64,000 nt of DNA, taken from Halobacillus halophilus DSM 2266 (GTDB lineage Bacteria > Bacillota > Bacilli > Bacillales > Halobacillaceae). Made by a program: the position numbers and the translations under genes. The stretch is taken from assembly GCF_000284515.1 (NCBI RefSeq), contig NC_017668.1:620001-684000 (forward strand), in the 5' to 3' direction. Each line of letters starts with the position of its first letter. The first letter of the stretch is position 1. This document shows positions 30,742-40,213 of the stretch, one piece after another. The notes beneath the pieces are model-generated. The model saw only the letters and a program-made list of their open reading frames with translations, was not told the origin of the DNA and searched no databases.

Positions 30742-32586
30742 ATGTCAGATGAAGAACTATTAGAGAAATTGCTAGAGTTTTCCGAGGTGTTGTCAACGAA
30801 TAATATTTTCATATCGGGCTTACGGATTATGGGTTGGGGGATTATATTATTTCTGAAAATGATTGTAGATAGCCTAGAAGGCATGGTCGACAGTGTCTTA
30901 TCATTAACTGACTTCTTCTTAAGTGAACCCGTCCAAAGTTTTCTGGATACTATTCAACCTGTGCTTTACGTATTGTTAGCCATTTCATTAGCGATGATTG
31001 GTTTTCGGTTGATTTTCAATAAAGAAAAAAATCGTGCCGATCTACCAATGAACCTCTTCCTATCCGTGATGACCATTAGTCTATTGACGTTTGGGATGGG
31101 ACAAGTCAATGATTTTACTGGGGATGCAGTCAATGTGGCCCAAGTGAACACCGACTCCTTCACGACTTCTGACCGAGTGATGACCGACTATGTTACGGAC
31201 ATTGCCGTATACGATGAAACAGGCTGGGAAAGCCCCGATGTTGACAACCAACATCATATAAGTCCCAATAATCTTGATAAGATATCAATAAATGAGACTC
31301 TTACACGTGAATTTGATAAAGCGAATGGTGATCAATTATCTGAACAAGGAAAAAGAATTGTTATGAATAAAGTTGGCTTAGAATCAAATGGGGAAGAGGG
31401 ATTAGTAGAGTTAGGCAAAAGTGGTTTATTTGATTTCTTGCCAGAAAATTATTACCGGTGGCATGTCGATTGGTTTACAGCCATCGTTACACTGGGAGTC
31501 ATGGCTTTTACGATGATTCTCATATCCATTAAAATCGCTAAGCTATGTTTTGAACTTGGGTTTAATCATATCGTGGCTCTTATTATGGCTTATGCCGATA
31601 TCTCGACAGGGCAACGATTAAAAGCGATCATAAAGAATATTGGTAGTATTTTTGCTTCGTTAATTATGATTTTCCTGAGTTTGCGTGTGTATATGTATTA
31701 CACTACCTTTATCGGTGAAAACCTTGAAGGGATAAGCTATTTAGTGGCTCTGATTGCTGGGAGTTTAGCAGTGATTGATGGACCGAATATCGTTCAGAAG
31801 CTTTTCGGCATAGATGCTGGGCTGAAAAATGCTTGGCATGTAGCTATGGGCGGTTATCTAGCATCGAAAACGTTAGGACCACCTGTAAAGAAAGCTACGG
31901 GAGCAATCGCTAGTGGAGGAACTAGTGCCGTTATGAATACGGGAGCTGGGGCAGCTGGTGCCGTTTCAGGAATGGCAGGGAGTAAAACAAAAGGGAAGTC
32001 ACGGGGAACTGAACAAAATAAGCAAACGGATAGTCCGACACAGAGTAACAGAACTCAGGAAGAGAGACAGTCTCAAAAGCAAGAACCAAGTCCCATGGAA
32101 TCCTCCCAGAGAGGCCGTTCACCTTCTCCTAAAGGGTCCACTTTATCTGGGAATTCCATGAATACTACTCCTCAAGAAATGAGCGAAGAAAAGCATCAAC
32201 CTTCCTCTAACTCGAGTAACCATCAGCGTTCACATGATGATGAGAGTCAAGGGAAGCAACAAGCAAGTGCTTCTTTGGAAAAGAGAGAAAATAAAAACAA
32301 TAACAAGACTATAGAAAAACCAGAACAGAACCCTAACCATGATGTTCAGAAAGATCAAGGAACCACACCATCACCTCAAGAAGCTCCAGCAACTACAGAT
32401 GACATACCGATGCCTAATCAGCAAAGAACGGAGCAGCGAACCGTTAGTCAATACGTAAGGGATCAAGCTCAGGAACGGATTCAAAATAACAGAAAGGTAC
32501 AGGGGGCGAAGCGAACGTACAATTTATCACGAAATTCCACGGAAAACTGGAAAAATAAAATCAAGAAACGCGGACAGGGATCTTAA
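30742..32586 (+). CDS. Polytopic conjugation membrane protein (VirB6/TrsL-like)
   Basis: The 614 residues fall into two parts. Residues 1-390 have about seven hydrophobic segments, including FISGLRIMGWGIILFLKMIV, VLYVLLAISLAMIGFRLIF and ASLIMIFLSLRVYMYY, with an extracellular loop around 130-230. The remaining 220 residues are low-complexity, rich in Gln, Ser, Pro and Glu, and must be cytoplasmic or disordered. This matches the large channel proteins of pLS20- and pSK41-type conjugation systems, which take the place of VirB6. It starts with ATG after GGGGGTG. Confidence 0.8.
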   Translation: MSDEELLEKLLEFSEVLSTNNIFISGLRIMGWGIILFLKMIVDSLEGMVDSVLSLTDFFLSEPVQSFLDTIQPVLYVLLAISLAMIGFRLIFNKEKNRADLPMNLFLSVMTISLLTFGMGQVNDFTGDAVNVAQVNTDSFTTSDRVMTDYVTDIAVYDETGWESPDVDNQHHISPNNLDKISINETLTREFDKANGDQLSEQGKRIVMNKVGLESNGEEGLVELGKSGLFDFLPENYYRWHVDWFTAIVTLGVMAFTMILISIKIAKLCFELGFNHIVALIMAYADISTGQRLKAIIKNIGSIFASLIMIFLSLRVYMYYTTFIGENLEGISYLVALIAGSLAVIDGPNIVQKLFGIDAGLKNAWHVAMGGYLASKTLGPPVKKATGAIASGGTSAVMNTGAGAAGAVSGMAGSKTKGKSRGTEQNKQTDSPTQSNRTQEERQSQKQEPSPMESSQRGRSPSPKGSTLSGNSMNTTPQEMSEEKHQPSSNSSNHQRSHDDESQGKQQASASLEKRENKNNNKTIEKPEQNPNHDVQKDQGTTPSPQEAPATTDDIPMPNQQRTEQRTVSQYVRDQAQERIQNNRKVQGAKRTYNLSRNSTENWKNKIKKRGQGS

Positions 32587-32605
32587 CTTTGTTCGCGTTT
32601 TTGTT
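32566..32605 (+). terminator. Possible attenuator inside the transfer operon
   Basis: Ten bases at 32566-32575 pair with 32591-32600 (one G-T pair), followed by TTGTTTT. It overlaps the end of the VirB6-like gene. The 15-nt loop and broken T tract make it weak, so it may reduce rather than stop read-through. Confidence 0.45.
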
Positions 32606-32626
32606 TTGAGAAAGGAGATATGAACC

Positions 32627-32929
32627 TTGCAGTACAAAATTCCTTCTGAGATTGGAAGTGAACTTAAAATCAACCGGCTGTTTTACCTTACCGATTTACT
32701 TGTGGTTTTAATACTGGGAGGGATTGGCTTTACTTTTCGATATGTGGTGCATCCCTCGTTAGTTTGGTACTACGTCATCTTTTGGATTGTGTTAATGGTT
32801 GCTTGGTTAATACGTCCGAAAACCAATCCAAAGCTGAGGATGGCGAAAGTGTTGGTATTAGCTGTCAGCCGCGATCGAGTGACCTATTGTGCCGTAGATA
32901 CAGAAGCAAAAGAGAAAGGAGAATTCTAA
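32627..32929 (+). CDS. VirB3-like small membrane protein (DUF5592 type)
   Basis: The 100 residues have two hydrophobic helices (YLTDLLVVLILGGIGFTFRYVV and LVWYYVIFWIVLMVAWLI) and a cytosolic C-terminus. Size, topology and position just before the TrsD/VirB4 pair match the VirB3-like subunit of Gram-positive type IV systems. The start is TTG 32627 after AAAGGAGA. It abuts the next gene (stop 32929, ATG 32930). Confidence 0.75.
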   Translation: MQYKIPSEIGSELKINRLFYLTDLLVVLILGGIGFTFRYVVHPSLVWYYVIFWIVLMVAWLIRPKTNPKLRMAKVLVLAVSRDRVTYCAVDTEAKEKGEF

Positions 32930-33583
32930 ATGCCTGGAAGAGAAAAAGGAAAGGCTAGGTTCATCGAAGAGAGTGAAGAGCAACAAGCGCTTTTCGATGA
33001 ACGAGCTAAGCGACGAAAAAAATATAAAACACCTAAGGCTCGAAAGAAAAAAAGAGAGGCGGTTAAAGCTTCTATGGCAGACATCCTCCCGATTCAAGAT
33101 ATGACGTCGGATGGATCCTTTGAGCTTCAAGAAAACAAAGGGTACATGGATGTGATGCAGCTGCAAAGTAAGGATATTTACTCTCCATCTACGCAAGAAA
33201 CGGAGTACGACATTATGATGATGGCTAAATTCTTTCAATCCTATGCTCACGACATTAAGGTTGTCTCTATGAATTTTCCAGTGGATATGCAAAAGCAATT
33301 AGACGCGATCCATCGTAAAATTGCCCAAAACACAGCCCCTTTATATGAACGATTCTTACTTAAGAAAAGGGATGAATTGCAGTTTCTAGAAACTCATCGA
33401 ACCAACCGCGAGTTTTATTTATATATTTACGCTTCAAGCCTTAAACAGCTATCGGAATACCGTAATAACTGTCGTCGGTACCTTGGACGAGTGACTCCCA
33501 TCATTGAATTAACTGATGAAAAGAAGCTTGATTTAATTTATAAACTCAACAATCTCAATACCAAATTGGAAAAAAGGGGGTAA
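32930..33583 (+). CDS. TrsD/TraD-like conjugation protein
   Basis: The 217 residues have a very basic N-terminus (KRRKKYKTPKARKKKREA), a helical domain and no membrane segment. Position directly before the VirB4 ATPase and between-size length match TrsD of pSK41-type systems, thought to act as a detached N-terminal part of VirB4. The conserved core reads STQETEYDIMMMAKFFQSYAHDIKVV. The gap to virB4 is 4 bp. Confidence 0.75.
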   Translation: MPGREKGKARFIEESEEQQALFDERAKRRKKYKTPKARKKKREAVKASMADILPIQDMTSDGSFELQENKGYMDVMQLQSKDIYSPSTQETEYDIMMMAKFFQSYAHDIKVVSMNFPVDMQKQLDAIHRKIAQNTAPLYERFLLKKRDELQFLETHRTNREFYLYIYASSLKQLSEYRNNCRRYLGRVTPIIELTDEKKLDLIYKLNNLNTKLEKRG

Positions 33584-33587
33584 AAAA

Positions 33588-35510
33588 TTGTTTTCATTCC
33601 TTAAAAAAAGAAACGATGAAGAGGAAACCATGTCTCGTGGATACAATCCCTACTTATTAGCTCATGTACAACCACAAGGAGGCATTCACTTTCAAGAATC
33701 TTATATTCGCAAAGGGGATGGTTTTGAAGCTTGTGTCCATGTTTATTCCTTCCCGAAGAACGTGTCTGATTTCTGGTTAGAACCGATTTTTAATATGGAA
33801 AATGTGATTACCACTATGGATGTCGTATCAGACGATCGTTACAAAGTACGTGATGGATTAAATAAAGGGATGGCCGAACAAAGTTCCCGTATCATCAACG
33901 AGAAAGATAATGCAGGGATTATCGAGGCACAAAATAATTACGATGATTTACGAGAGCTTTATAACCAAGTATCAGAAGAGGGCGAAATCGTTAAGCGTGT
34001 CCATCTTCGCCATTACGTCAGTGCCCCTACAAAAGCTGAATTAGAGGATAAAGTGAAAGCAGTATTGTCCAACTTACAAGATGAAAATTTCCGAGGGTCC
34101 ATTTTCTTAAATGAACAGGAGTATGAATGGCAATCCCTTCTATCGAATTATACAGAACAATCCACTTATCAGAATAAACGGGAAGGGCAGCCGATTCCAG
34201 CATTAGGCTTAGCTGGTGGTTTTCCTTTTCATTTTACGAGTCTTAATGATCCTTATGGCACTTTTTACGGCACCACGTTAACCGGAGGGAATGTAGTTTT
34301 TGATTTATTTCATCGGGATAAGCAGCGAAAAAGTTATAACGGGGTCATGGTCGGAGCGATGGGGGCAGGGAAATCTACTACACTCAAGAAAATCATGCTG
34401 GATAATGCGATCAAAGGATATAAAGTTCGAACGTTTGACGTGACAGGGGAATTTGCCGAATTAACGGAAGCTCTAGGAGGAAAACAAATTGCCTTAGATG
34501 GATCGGATGGTGTCATTAATCCCTTACAGGTCTATCGAACTGCTGAAGGTGAGTACACGTCCTTTACCCAGCATTTATCGAAGTTGACCACGTTTTATAA
34601 GTTCTTAGCTCCAGAAGCTACAGATAGTGAATTAAAAGAGTACGAGAATTTATTAAGGAAACTTTATGAAAAGACAGGGCTTTGGAGAGATGAGGAAGAC
34701 TCAAACATTACGAAACGATCGGTGAATGATTATCCTATATTTACAGATTTCCTGGCGTTTATTGAAAATCAACTCTATGAAAATATCGAGGAAGGAAAGC
34801 AATGGGAGAAAGTGAGCCAGGAGAGAAAACGGCGGCTGGAAAGTATTGAATTGAACATTCGTAATATCGTTGAAACTTACGCTCACTTGTTTAATGGAGC
34901 TTCAACAATTGAACACTTTGATGCCCAACAAGTGGTTACCTTTACGTTGCGTGGGCTATCTCAAATGCGAGCCGAGGTTTTTCAAGCCCAACTGTTTAAC
35001 GTATTAAATCTCCTTTGGGATTCGATGCTGACGAATGGAGCTCCACAGTTCGATGCGTATGATCGAGGGGAACTCGCGTTTGAAGATGCAGTTCGTTATC
35101 TCATCTTAATGGATGAAGCTCATCACATCATCAACACAAAAAAGAAAAGCGAAAGTGCGTTAGACTTCCTTACCAAGTTTAGTCGGGAGGCACGAAAATA
35201 TTTTGGGGCATTGCTTTACGCCAGTCATACCATTCGTGACTTTGTGCCGGAGGGTTCGGATCAAAGTATGGTGGAAGAAATTAAGAAATTATTTGAACTC
35301 ACGCAGTACAAAATCATCATGCAGCAGGATAGTAACAACCTAGAGATGATGCAGCAAATATTTACCGGACAGCTGAGTCAAAGTGAGCTTCAAGATATCC
35401 CTTACCTTCAAACAGGAGAGACAATGCTAAGCATTCGGGCAGTGGAGAATATTCGCTTTAAGGTAGAAGTGTCTGATGAAGAATTAGATTTGTTCGGAGG
35501 GGGTGCATAA
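33588..35510 (+). CDS. VirB4/TrsE-type secretion ATPase
   Basis: This AAA-type ATPase powers assembly of the conjugation channel. It has 640 residues, with Walker A GAMGAGKST at about residue 260 and Walker B LILMDEAHHII near 505. The family element LTKFSREARKYFGALLYASHTIRDF and a C-terminal sensor region QLSQSELQDIPYLQTGE follow. The start is TTG 33588 after AAAAGGGGG. It is 4 bp after the TrsD-like gene and 2 bp before the cell-wall hydrolase gene, so all are co-translated. Confidence 0.95.
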   Translation: MFSFLKKRNDEEETMSRGYNPYLLAHVQPQGGIHFQESYIRKGDGFEACVHVYSFPKNVSDFWLEPIFNMENVITTMDVVSDDRYKVRDGLNKGMAEQSSRIINEKDNAGIIEAQNNYDDLRELYNQVSEEGEIVKRVHLRHYVSAPTKAELEDKVKAVLSNLQDENFRGSIFLNEQEYEWQSLLSNYTEQSTYQNKREGQPIPALGLAGGFPFHFTSLNDPYGTFYGTTLTGGNVVFDLFHRDKQRKSYNGVMVGAMGAGKSTTLKKIMLDNAIKGYKVRTFDVTGEFAELTEALGGKQIALDGSDGVINPLQVYRTAEGEYTSFTQHLSKLTTFYKFLAPEATDSELKEYENLLRKLYEKTGLWRDEEDSNITKRSVNDYPIFTDFLAFIENQLYENIEEGKQWEKVSQERKRRLESIELNIRNIVETYAHLFNGASTIEHFDAQQVVTFTLRGLSQMRAEVFQAQLFNVLNLLWDSMLTNGAPQFDAYDRGELAFEDAVRYLILMDEAHHIINTKKKSESALDFLTKFSREARKYFGALLYASHTIRDFVPEGSDQSMVEEIKKLFELTQYKIIMQQDSNNLEMMQQIFTGQLSQSELQDIPYLQTGETMLSIRAVENIRFKVEVSDEELDLFGGGA

Positions 35511-35512
35511 GG

Positions 35513-36613
35513 ATGTCTTGGTCCCTTCTACTAGGACTAGTACCTCGGAAAGTGTGGCTGTGGTTAATAGGGATAGTAGGTGTGCTTTTTGTGCTTCAAA
35601 TGGTCTTATTTGCTTCAGCCATTACGACCTTAATTGGATTTGAGAAGAGCGATTCTAGTGAAGATGTTCAATCGGTTGATGCCGTAAATGGAACAGCTCA
35701 AGTCTCTGCTGAACTTGAAAATTACCGTCCCTTATTTGAAGAGTATGCAGCCGAGTACGGAGTTTCCGATTATGTTGAACTCTTGTTAGCCAAAACGATG
35801 CAGGAGTCAGGTGGACGTCTTAACGACGTAATGCAGGCCAGTGAATCTCTTGGTCTACCACCGAATACCATTGAAGATCCAGAACGAAGTATTAAAGTAG
35901 GAATTCGCTATTTTGCAAACATGTTAGAGAAAGCTGGAGGAGATGTGAAGCTTACCCTCCAAGCGTATAACTTTGGAGGAGGCTTTATTGACTATGCTAA
36001 CACTAACAACGATGGAGAATACAGCAAAGAGTTAGCGATTGAATTTTCACAGATGAAATATCAGGAATTGAAGCATACGGGCATGTACTCATGTATACGT
36101 CCGGAGTCCGCAGAAACTGGAGCTTGCTACGGAGATATCGGCTATGTAGAAGCTGTTTTGGGTTACCTAAAAGGCGGTGTAGTTGAATCGGATATTGAGC
36201 CAACGGGAGAGTGGGTTATGCCTATTTCAGAATCCCTTACCCAGACATCAGATTACGGGATGCGGTCGGATCCATTCGATGGAACATCCACTATGCATCG
36301 AGGCATAGACTTTGCATGTACCAATGCAGTTACTCCCATCCAAAGCGTAGATCATGGCCAAGTTGTAGAGGTGGAAAGAAAACAATCTGGTTACGGAAAT
36401 AATGTTCTCGTGAAACATGAAGAGGGACTTTATAGTCATTACGCTCATTTGTATGCGATAAGTGTACAGAACGGGGACGTTCTTCAAAAAGGATCTGAAA
36501 TTGGCAAATGTGGATCGACAGGAAATTCAACCGGTCCCCACTTACACTTTGAAGTGATGACCAAAAACCGATATGGATCTGACGTGGATCCAGCACCTTA
36601 TCTAGGTCTATAA
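35513..36613 (+). CDS. Cell-wall hydrolase with lysozyme-like and M23 domains (TrsG/VirB1-like)
   Basis: The 366 residues open a path for the channel through peptidoglycan. An N-terminal membrane anchor (VWLWLIGIVGVLFVLQMVLFASAI) is followed by a lysozyme-like transglycosylase domain at about 70-210, with the catalytic Glu in AKTMQESGGR and the motif LQAYNFGGGF. A C-terminal M23 endopeptidase domain carries the zinc ligands in MHRGIDFA and GPHLHFEV. Both active sites look intact. Two-domain hydrolases of this kind are standard in pSK41/Tn916-type systems. Confidence 0.93.
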   Translation: MSWSLLLGLVPRKVWLWLIGIVGVLFVLQMVLFASAITTLIGFEKSDSSEDVQSVDAVNGTAQVSAELENYRPLFEEYAAEYGVSDYVELLLAKTMQESGGRLNDVMQASESLGLPPNTIEDPERSIKVGIRYFANMLEKAGGDVKLTLQAYNFGGGFIDYANTNNDGEYSKELAIEFSQMKYQELKHTGMYSCIRPESAETGACYGDIGYVEAVLGYLKGGVVESDIEPTGEWVMPISESLTQTSDYGMRSDPFDGTSTMHRGIDFACTNAVTPIQSVDHGQVVEVERKQSGYGNNVLVKHEEGLYSHYAHLYAISVQNGDVLQKGSEIGKCGSTGNSTGPHLHFEVMTKNRYGSDVDPAPYLGL

Positions 36614-36628
36614 GAAGGGGGATATTCA

Positions 36629-37207
36629 ATGAATAATCGACTCCTTTTTGGTTTGCTTTTGTTCTCTTTAGTAGCAACAACCGTATTTAATGTGTACGTT
36701 GCAGGTACTTCTTCCAAGGACGACATGCAGGCTGAAATTAGAAGTCTTGAAGTAGAAAAGCAGCAAGCTTTAGAAGAGAAAAATGAATTAAAACACACGC
36801 TAAAGGAAGAAGATCCAGCTGAGATTCAGAAGCACAAAAAAGCTTTAGAAGGCCAAGTTTCTGCTTTTATAGAAACGGCCTTTGTGCAAAACAAAGAAAT
36901 GTATCAGGACCGAAAAAAGAGAGCTAAAAATATTATGAGTGACGAGTTAGTAAACACCTTCTTTCCTACCAATGTGTATAAAGGGGAAACGGAAACGAGT
37001 GTAGATGACGTCGAAGTATTTATTAAAACCGGCAACCTTGCCAGTAATCATGTCCAAGTCATTGTAAGGCTGGAGCACACCCTTCACTCTTTAAAAAATG
37101 ATCAAAACCAAGTGTCTCCTGTCTTCATAGAAATGAACGTTCAACGGCAGAAAGATCAATGGATTATAACAGACTTTCAAGACTTCAGGGAGGAGAGAAA
37201 TGAATGA
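36629..37207 (+). CDS. Bitopic membrane protein, probable VirB8-like subunit
   Basis: The 192 residues have one N-terminal helix (LLFGLLLFSLVATTVFNVYVAG), a coiled coil (EIRSLEVEKQQALEEKNELKHTL) and a C-terminal domain of about 110 residues. Its pattern (VSAFIETAFV, KNIMSDELVNTFFP, VRLEHTL, WIITDF) fits the NTF2-like fold of VirB8/TcpC proteins. It comes 16 bp after the wall hydrolase and overlaps the next gene by 4 bp. Confidence 0.65.
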   Translation: MNNRLLFGLLLFSLVATTVFNVYVAGTSSKDDMQAEIRSLEVEKQQALEEKNELKHTLKEEDPAEIQKHKKALEGQVSAFIETAFVQNKEMYQDRKKRAKNIMSDELVNTFFPTNVYKGETETSVDDVEVFIKTGNLASNHVQVIVRLEHTLHSLKNDQNQVSPVFIEMNVQRQKDQWIITDFQDFREERNE

Positions 37208-38067
37208 AAAAACCAACCAATGTCTTAGCAGAAGGAACCACAAAAAAATATTTAATTGGATTAAGCGCCATGGCTGTGGCGTTTCTTTTTTTCTTATTTT
37301 CCGGATTTTTATTTGGAGATGAAGATCACTCTGAAATCCAACAAACCCCTTTGGATGAACCCCTACATTTACGAGGTGCAGGAGACTTAGTGGTTGAGGA
37401 ATGGACCTATAACCCTTCGAAGAATCTAATGATCGTTACATTGAAAGTGAATAAATCGACGTCCATTTTAAACGATACGTTGAGCTTTGTGGCTCAAGAG
37501 AAAGAACATCCTAATCGTGAACTTCCAACCCATGTCGAGTATCACGATGATCAACGGTATGTGGTTAGTATCCAACAGGTAAGTCCTTCCTTTGATGTCA
37601 TGGCATTAGATATTGCGAAGGAAAAAAACGAACACTTTGCTCCGGAGACTGAAGGACAAGCTTCCCTGAAAGGAGGTGAGGAAAAAGAGGAGTTAGCACG
37701 GATCTATACCGATCAACGAGAGGTACAACAAGACCAGACATTGAGCCTACAAACGGAGCAAGAATATGAAGTGGCTGCTATATCTCAAGACATTAAACAA
37801 GCACAGCAAGAGGTTGTAGATAAGGAAAAGCAAATTCAAAAAATCGATGAACAATTAAAAAAAATGAATCAGGAAATGGTCGAGTTAGAGTCTCAACAAA
37901 TGTATGAAACAGAAGAAGAGAAAGAGAAAACCACAGCACGTATTGATCAATTGGAGAATGAAGTTGATCGATTTCAAAGAGAAACTACTGAACACGAAAC
38001 AACGATACAAACGCTACAAGAAAAGATCAAGATGCTGAAAGAAAAACGAGAGATGATGGAGAGTTAA
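37204..38067 (+). CDS. Bitopic membrane protein with long C-terminal coiled coil
   Basis: The 287 residues have one membrane helix (GLSAMAVAFLFFLFSGFLFG, about 19-38), a predicted beta-rich extracellular part (LRGAGDLVVEEWTYNPSKNLMIVTLKVNK) and about 110 residues of coiled coil (residues 175-285, many E, K and Q heptads). It is the last structural transfer gene before the oriT-like region. I do not recognise a named family. Confidence 0.6.
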   Translation: MKKPTNVLAEGTTKKYLIGLSAMAVAFLFFLFSGFLFGDEDHSEIQQTPLDEPLHLRGAGDLVVEEWTYNPSKNLMIVTLKVNKSTSILNDTLSFVAQEKEHPNRELPTHVEYHDDQRYVVSIQQVSPSFDVMALDIAKEKNEHFAPETEGQASLKGGEEKEELARIYTDQREVQQDQTLSLQTEQEYEVAAISQDIKQAQQEVVDKEKQIQKIDEQLKKMNQEMVELESQQMYETEEEKEKTTARIDQLENEVDRFQRETTEHETTIQTLQEKIKMLKEKREMMES

Positions 38068-38097
38068 GATCAGTTTATAGAAGAGAAAGCATCAACA

Positions 38098-38253
38098 CAG
38101 GGACTACACATCTCCTGTGCAGGGACCACACATCACCGCAAATACACGAATGAACGTTCCTGTTTTAGCCTCACAGCGACCGCACATCTGGAGGTTTTCT
38201 TGTTCCCTCGTTTTGCCCGGCTCTGCCGGGATTCACACGCCAAGTGGGAACAA
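38098..38253 (+). other. Probable origin of transfer (oriT)
   Basis: The 250-bp gap before the mobilisation genes holds three direct repeats of the type CAGGGACYACACATCT (38098-38113, 38120-38135, 38174-38189; spacing 22 and 54 bp, about whole helix turns). Nested inverted repeats follow: TTGTTCCC/GGGAACAA (38200-38207, 38246-38253) around the perfect hairpin CCCGGC-TCT-GCCGGG (38216-38230). Iterated sites for an accessory protein next to a hairpin and a relaxase gene are the usual oriT layout. The nick site is not identified. Confidence 0.75.
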
Positions 38254-38317
38254 AAACCCCTTATGCTCTTCTCTTTATTCACTAGTTTTAGGAACTTCAT
38301 CAAAAGGAGTGACTGTA

Positions 38318-38575
38318 ATGGAAGTTAGAATCCGGTATATGGATCCGAAAACCGTTCAGCGAATTGACGAACTTGCGGAAGAAAAAGGATTAAGTCGGCA
38401 AGAGTTTTTACATGCGCAATTGCATCAATTAGCTGTCTTTCGAGAAGAGAACCATCGTGAACAAAGACTCCAGCAATTAGTCGATCGAAACATTCAAACG
38501 ATGGCTCATTGTTATACAGCGATTCGAGAAATGAACGATCTCTTGCAGATTGAAGAACCAGGTGAAGAAGCATGA
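38318..38575 (+). CDS. Ribbon-helix-helix accessory protein of mobilisation
   Basis: The 85 residues begin with MEVRIRYMDPKTVQRIDELAEEKGLSRQEFL in its first 31 positions, a typical ribbon-helix-helix pattern (beta strand, two helices), then a helical tail. Such proteins bind repeats in oriT and help the relaxase. ATG 38318 is right because AAAAGGAG precedes it; the open frame runs upstream through the oriT region without coding character. It overlaps the relaxase start (ATGA). Confidence 0.8.
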   Translation: MEVRIRYMDPKTVQRIDELAEEKGLSRQEFLHAQLHQLAVFREENHREQRLQQLVDRNIQTMAHCYTAIREMNDLLQIEEPGEEA

Positions 38576-39735
38576 GTGAAACTATAACGCCTGGAGTGGT
38601 GTTAAAAACAAAATTCGTAACAGCGAATAAGAAAGGGTTCCAAGATTATGTGCAATACGTGGACCGTGAAGAAGCGAAAGGAAAGGGGGAAGCTCATCGG
38701 TCCATGTTTAATTTATATAATCACTATATGGACGATCCGGATAAAACATCGGCTTTATTTACTCAAAAGTCAGATCACTTATCTATAGAAGGAAAACAGG
38801 GAATCAAATCATTATTCGAACAAGCTCAAAAGAAGAACAGTATCATGTGGCAGGACGTCATTACATTTGATAATGATTGGCTACAAAAACGAGGGGTTTA
38901 TGATTCAAAGACCCACACTTTAGATGAAGATGCTTTGAAGCAAGTAACAAGAAAATCCATGCAGGCCATGATGAAAAAAGAGGGATTACAAGAGAGTGCT
39001 GTTTGGTCGGCAGCCATTCACTTTAATACGGATAACATTCATATTCATGTGGCCACAGTCGAACCAAACCCGACTCGTGAACGTGGAAAGCGGAAGCCGA
39101 AAACGCTAGACGCGATGAAAAGTGAAGTCGTGAATAGATTGTTAGATCGAACGCAGGAACGAAGTCAAATTAACTCGTTGATCCGTGACCATATAGTGAA
39201 TACGAAGAAAAAGAATAGCAGAATGAAATGGAGCAATAGAGAAATGAAACCTTTGTTCCTCGACGTGTATAATCACTTACCTAAGGATAAGCGACAGTGG
39301 CACTATGGCTATCAAACGCTGAATCCTCTTCGACCAAAGATTGATGAACTAACGACAAGATATTTAGATAAATATCATGGCAAAGAAATGAAGCAGCTCC
39401 ATAATAAATTGGATCAAGAAGTGAACGAATTAAAGCGTGCCTATGGGGATGGACCTAAGGATAAGAAGCGATATCAACACTATAAACAAAACAAGTTGGA
39501 TGATCTCTATAAACGAATGGGCAATGCCTTCTTACAAGAAATGAAACGGTACGATTACCAGCAGGATCCTAGACAAACTTCCAATATAAAGCAACCTTAT
39601 AAGTCCATGCCTTCAGGGATTCAATTACAACGTTCCTTGAGAAGCATTCAACGTTCGATGGGACAAACGTATGATCAGTTTATCAATGACTTGGATCATC
39701 AGAAGTTGGAACGAAAAATCGAAAGAGAAGGGTAG
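38572..39735 (+). CDS. MobP2-type relaxase
   Basis: This enzyme nicks oriT, stays covalently bound to the strand and leads it into the recipient. The 387 residues show a Tyr-containing N-terminal motif (FQDYVQYVDREEAKG) and the histidine triad motif HFNTDNIHIHVATVEP (H-x-DN-x-HIH), which marks the HUH relaxases of the MobP superfamily. The C-terminal half is helical and basic. The length agrees with MobP2 enzymes of Firmicutes elements. The start overlaps the ribbon-helix-helix gene, and the oriT-like site is 320 bp upstream. Confidence 0.9.
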   Translation: MSETITPGVVLKTKFVTANKKGFQDYVQYVDREEAKGKGEAHRSMFNLYNHYMDDPDKTSALFTQKSDHLSIEGKQGIKSLFEQAQKKNSIMWQDVITFDNDWLQKRGVYDSKTHTLDEDALKQVTRKSMQAMMKKEGLQESAVWSAAIHFNTDNIHIHVATVEPNPTRERGKRKPKTLDAMKSEVVNRLLDRTQERSQINSLIRDHIVNTKKKNSRMKWSNREMKPLFLDVYNHLPKDKRQWHYGYQTLNPLRPKIDELTTRYLDKYHGKEMKQLHNKLDQEVNELKRAYGDGPKDKKRYQHYKQNKLDDLYKRMGNAFLQEMKRYDYQQDPRQTSNIKQPYKSMPSGIQLQRSLRSIQRSMGQTYDQFINDLDHQKLERKIEREG

Positions 39736-39744
39736 GATATATAA

Positions 39745-40158
39745 ATGGGAAGGCGGCAAAATGTTACGCTTCATGAAGAAACGATAGCGTTAATTAAAGA
39801 GTATCAGGAACAGTATCATATTCGTTATCCTGGTGAAGCCTTAGATCGAATGATTGATGAGTGGGAAACGCAAAAATCGAAGGACAACTCTCAGGAATAT
39901 GTAATGAGTTTAATGGCTCAACGTTTTCAAGAAGTGTTTTCTGAAGAGATGAAAAGACTGCGGTTAGCGGCCAATCGAAGCGATAAAAATACGCAGGTAC
40001 TCCTTGAATTAATGAATGGTTTTGCGATGGATCAAAACTTAGAAAGCTGTGTTACGACACCGATCTTTGAGAGCCAAGCGATGAAGGATGCGAAACAAGC
40101 GGTAGAAGAAAGAATCAGTCATCAGCGTCAGAAGAGAATAAGTGCCGGAGAAACTTAA
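39745..40158 (+). CDS. Second ribbon-helix-helix-like mobilisation protein
   Basis: The 137 residues start with GRRQNVTLHEETIALIKEYQEQYHIRYPGEALDRMI, compatible with a ribbon-helix-helix or related DNA-binding fold, and continue in a long helical region. It lies 9 bp after the relaxase gene and may act with it at oriT or at the coupling protein. No named family was recognised. Confidence 0.55.
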   Translation: MGRRQNVTLHEETIALIKEYQEQYHIRYPGEALDRMIDEWETQKSKDNSQEYVMSLMAQRFQEVFSEEMKRLRLAANRSDKNTQVLLELMNGFAMDQNLESCVTTPIFESQAMKDAKQAVEERISHQRQKRISAGET

Positions 40159-40213
40159 CCAGCATCAAGCTAATGGTATTCATGAGGAATTATCCAACAA
40201 AGGAGTGGAAGGA

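Noticed and set aside
38117-38317. N-terminal extension of the ribbon-helix-helix protein
   Set aside because: The extension covers the oriT-like repeats; the real start at 38318 has AAAAGGAG.
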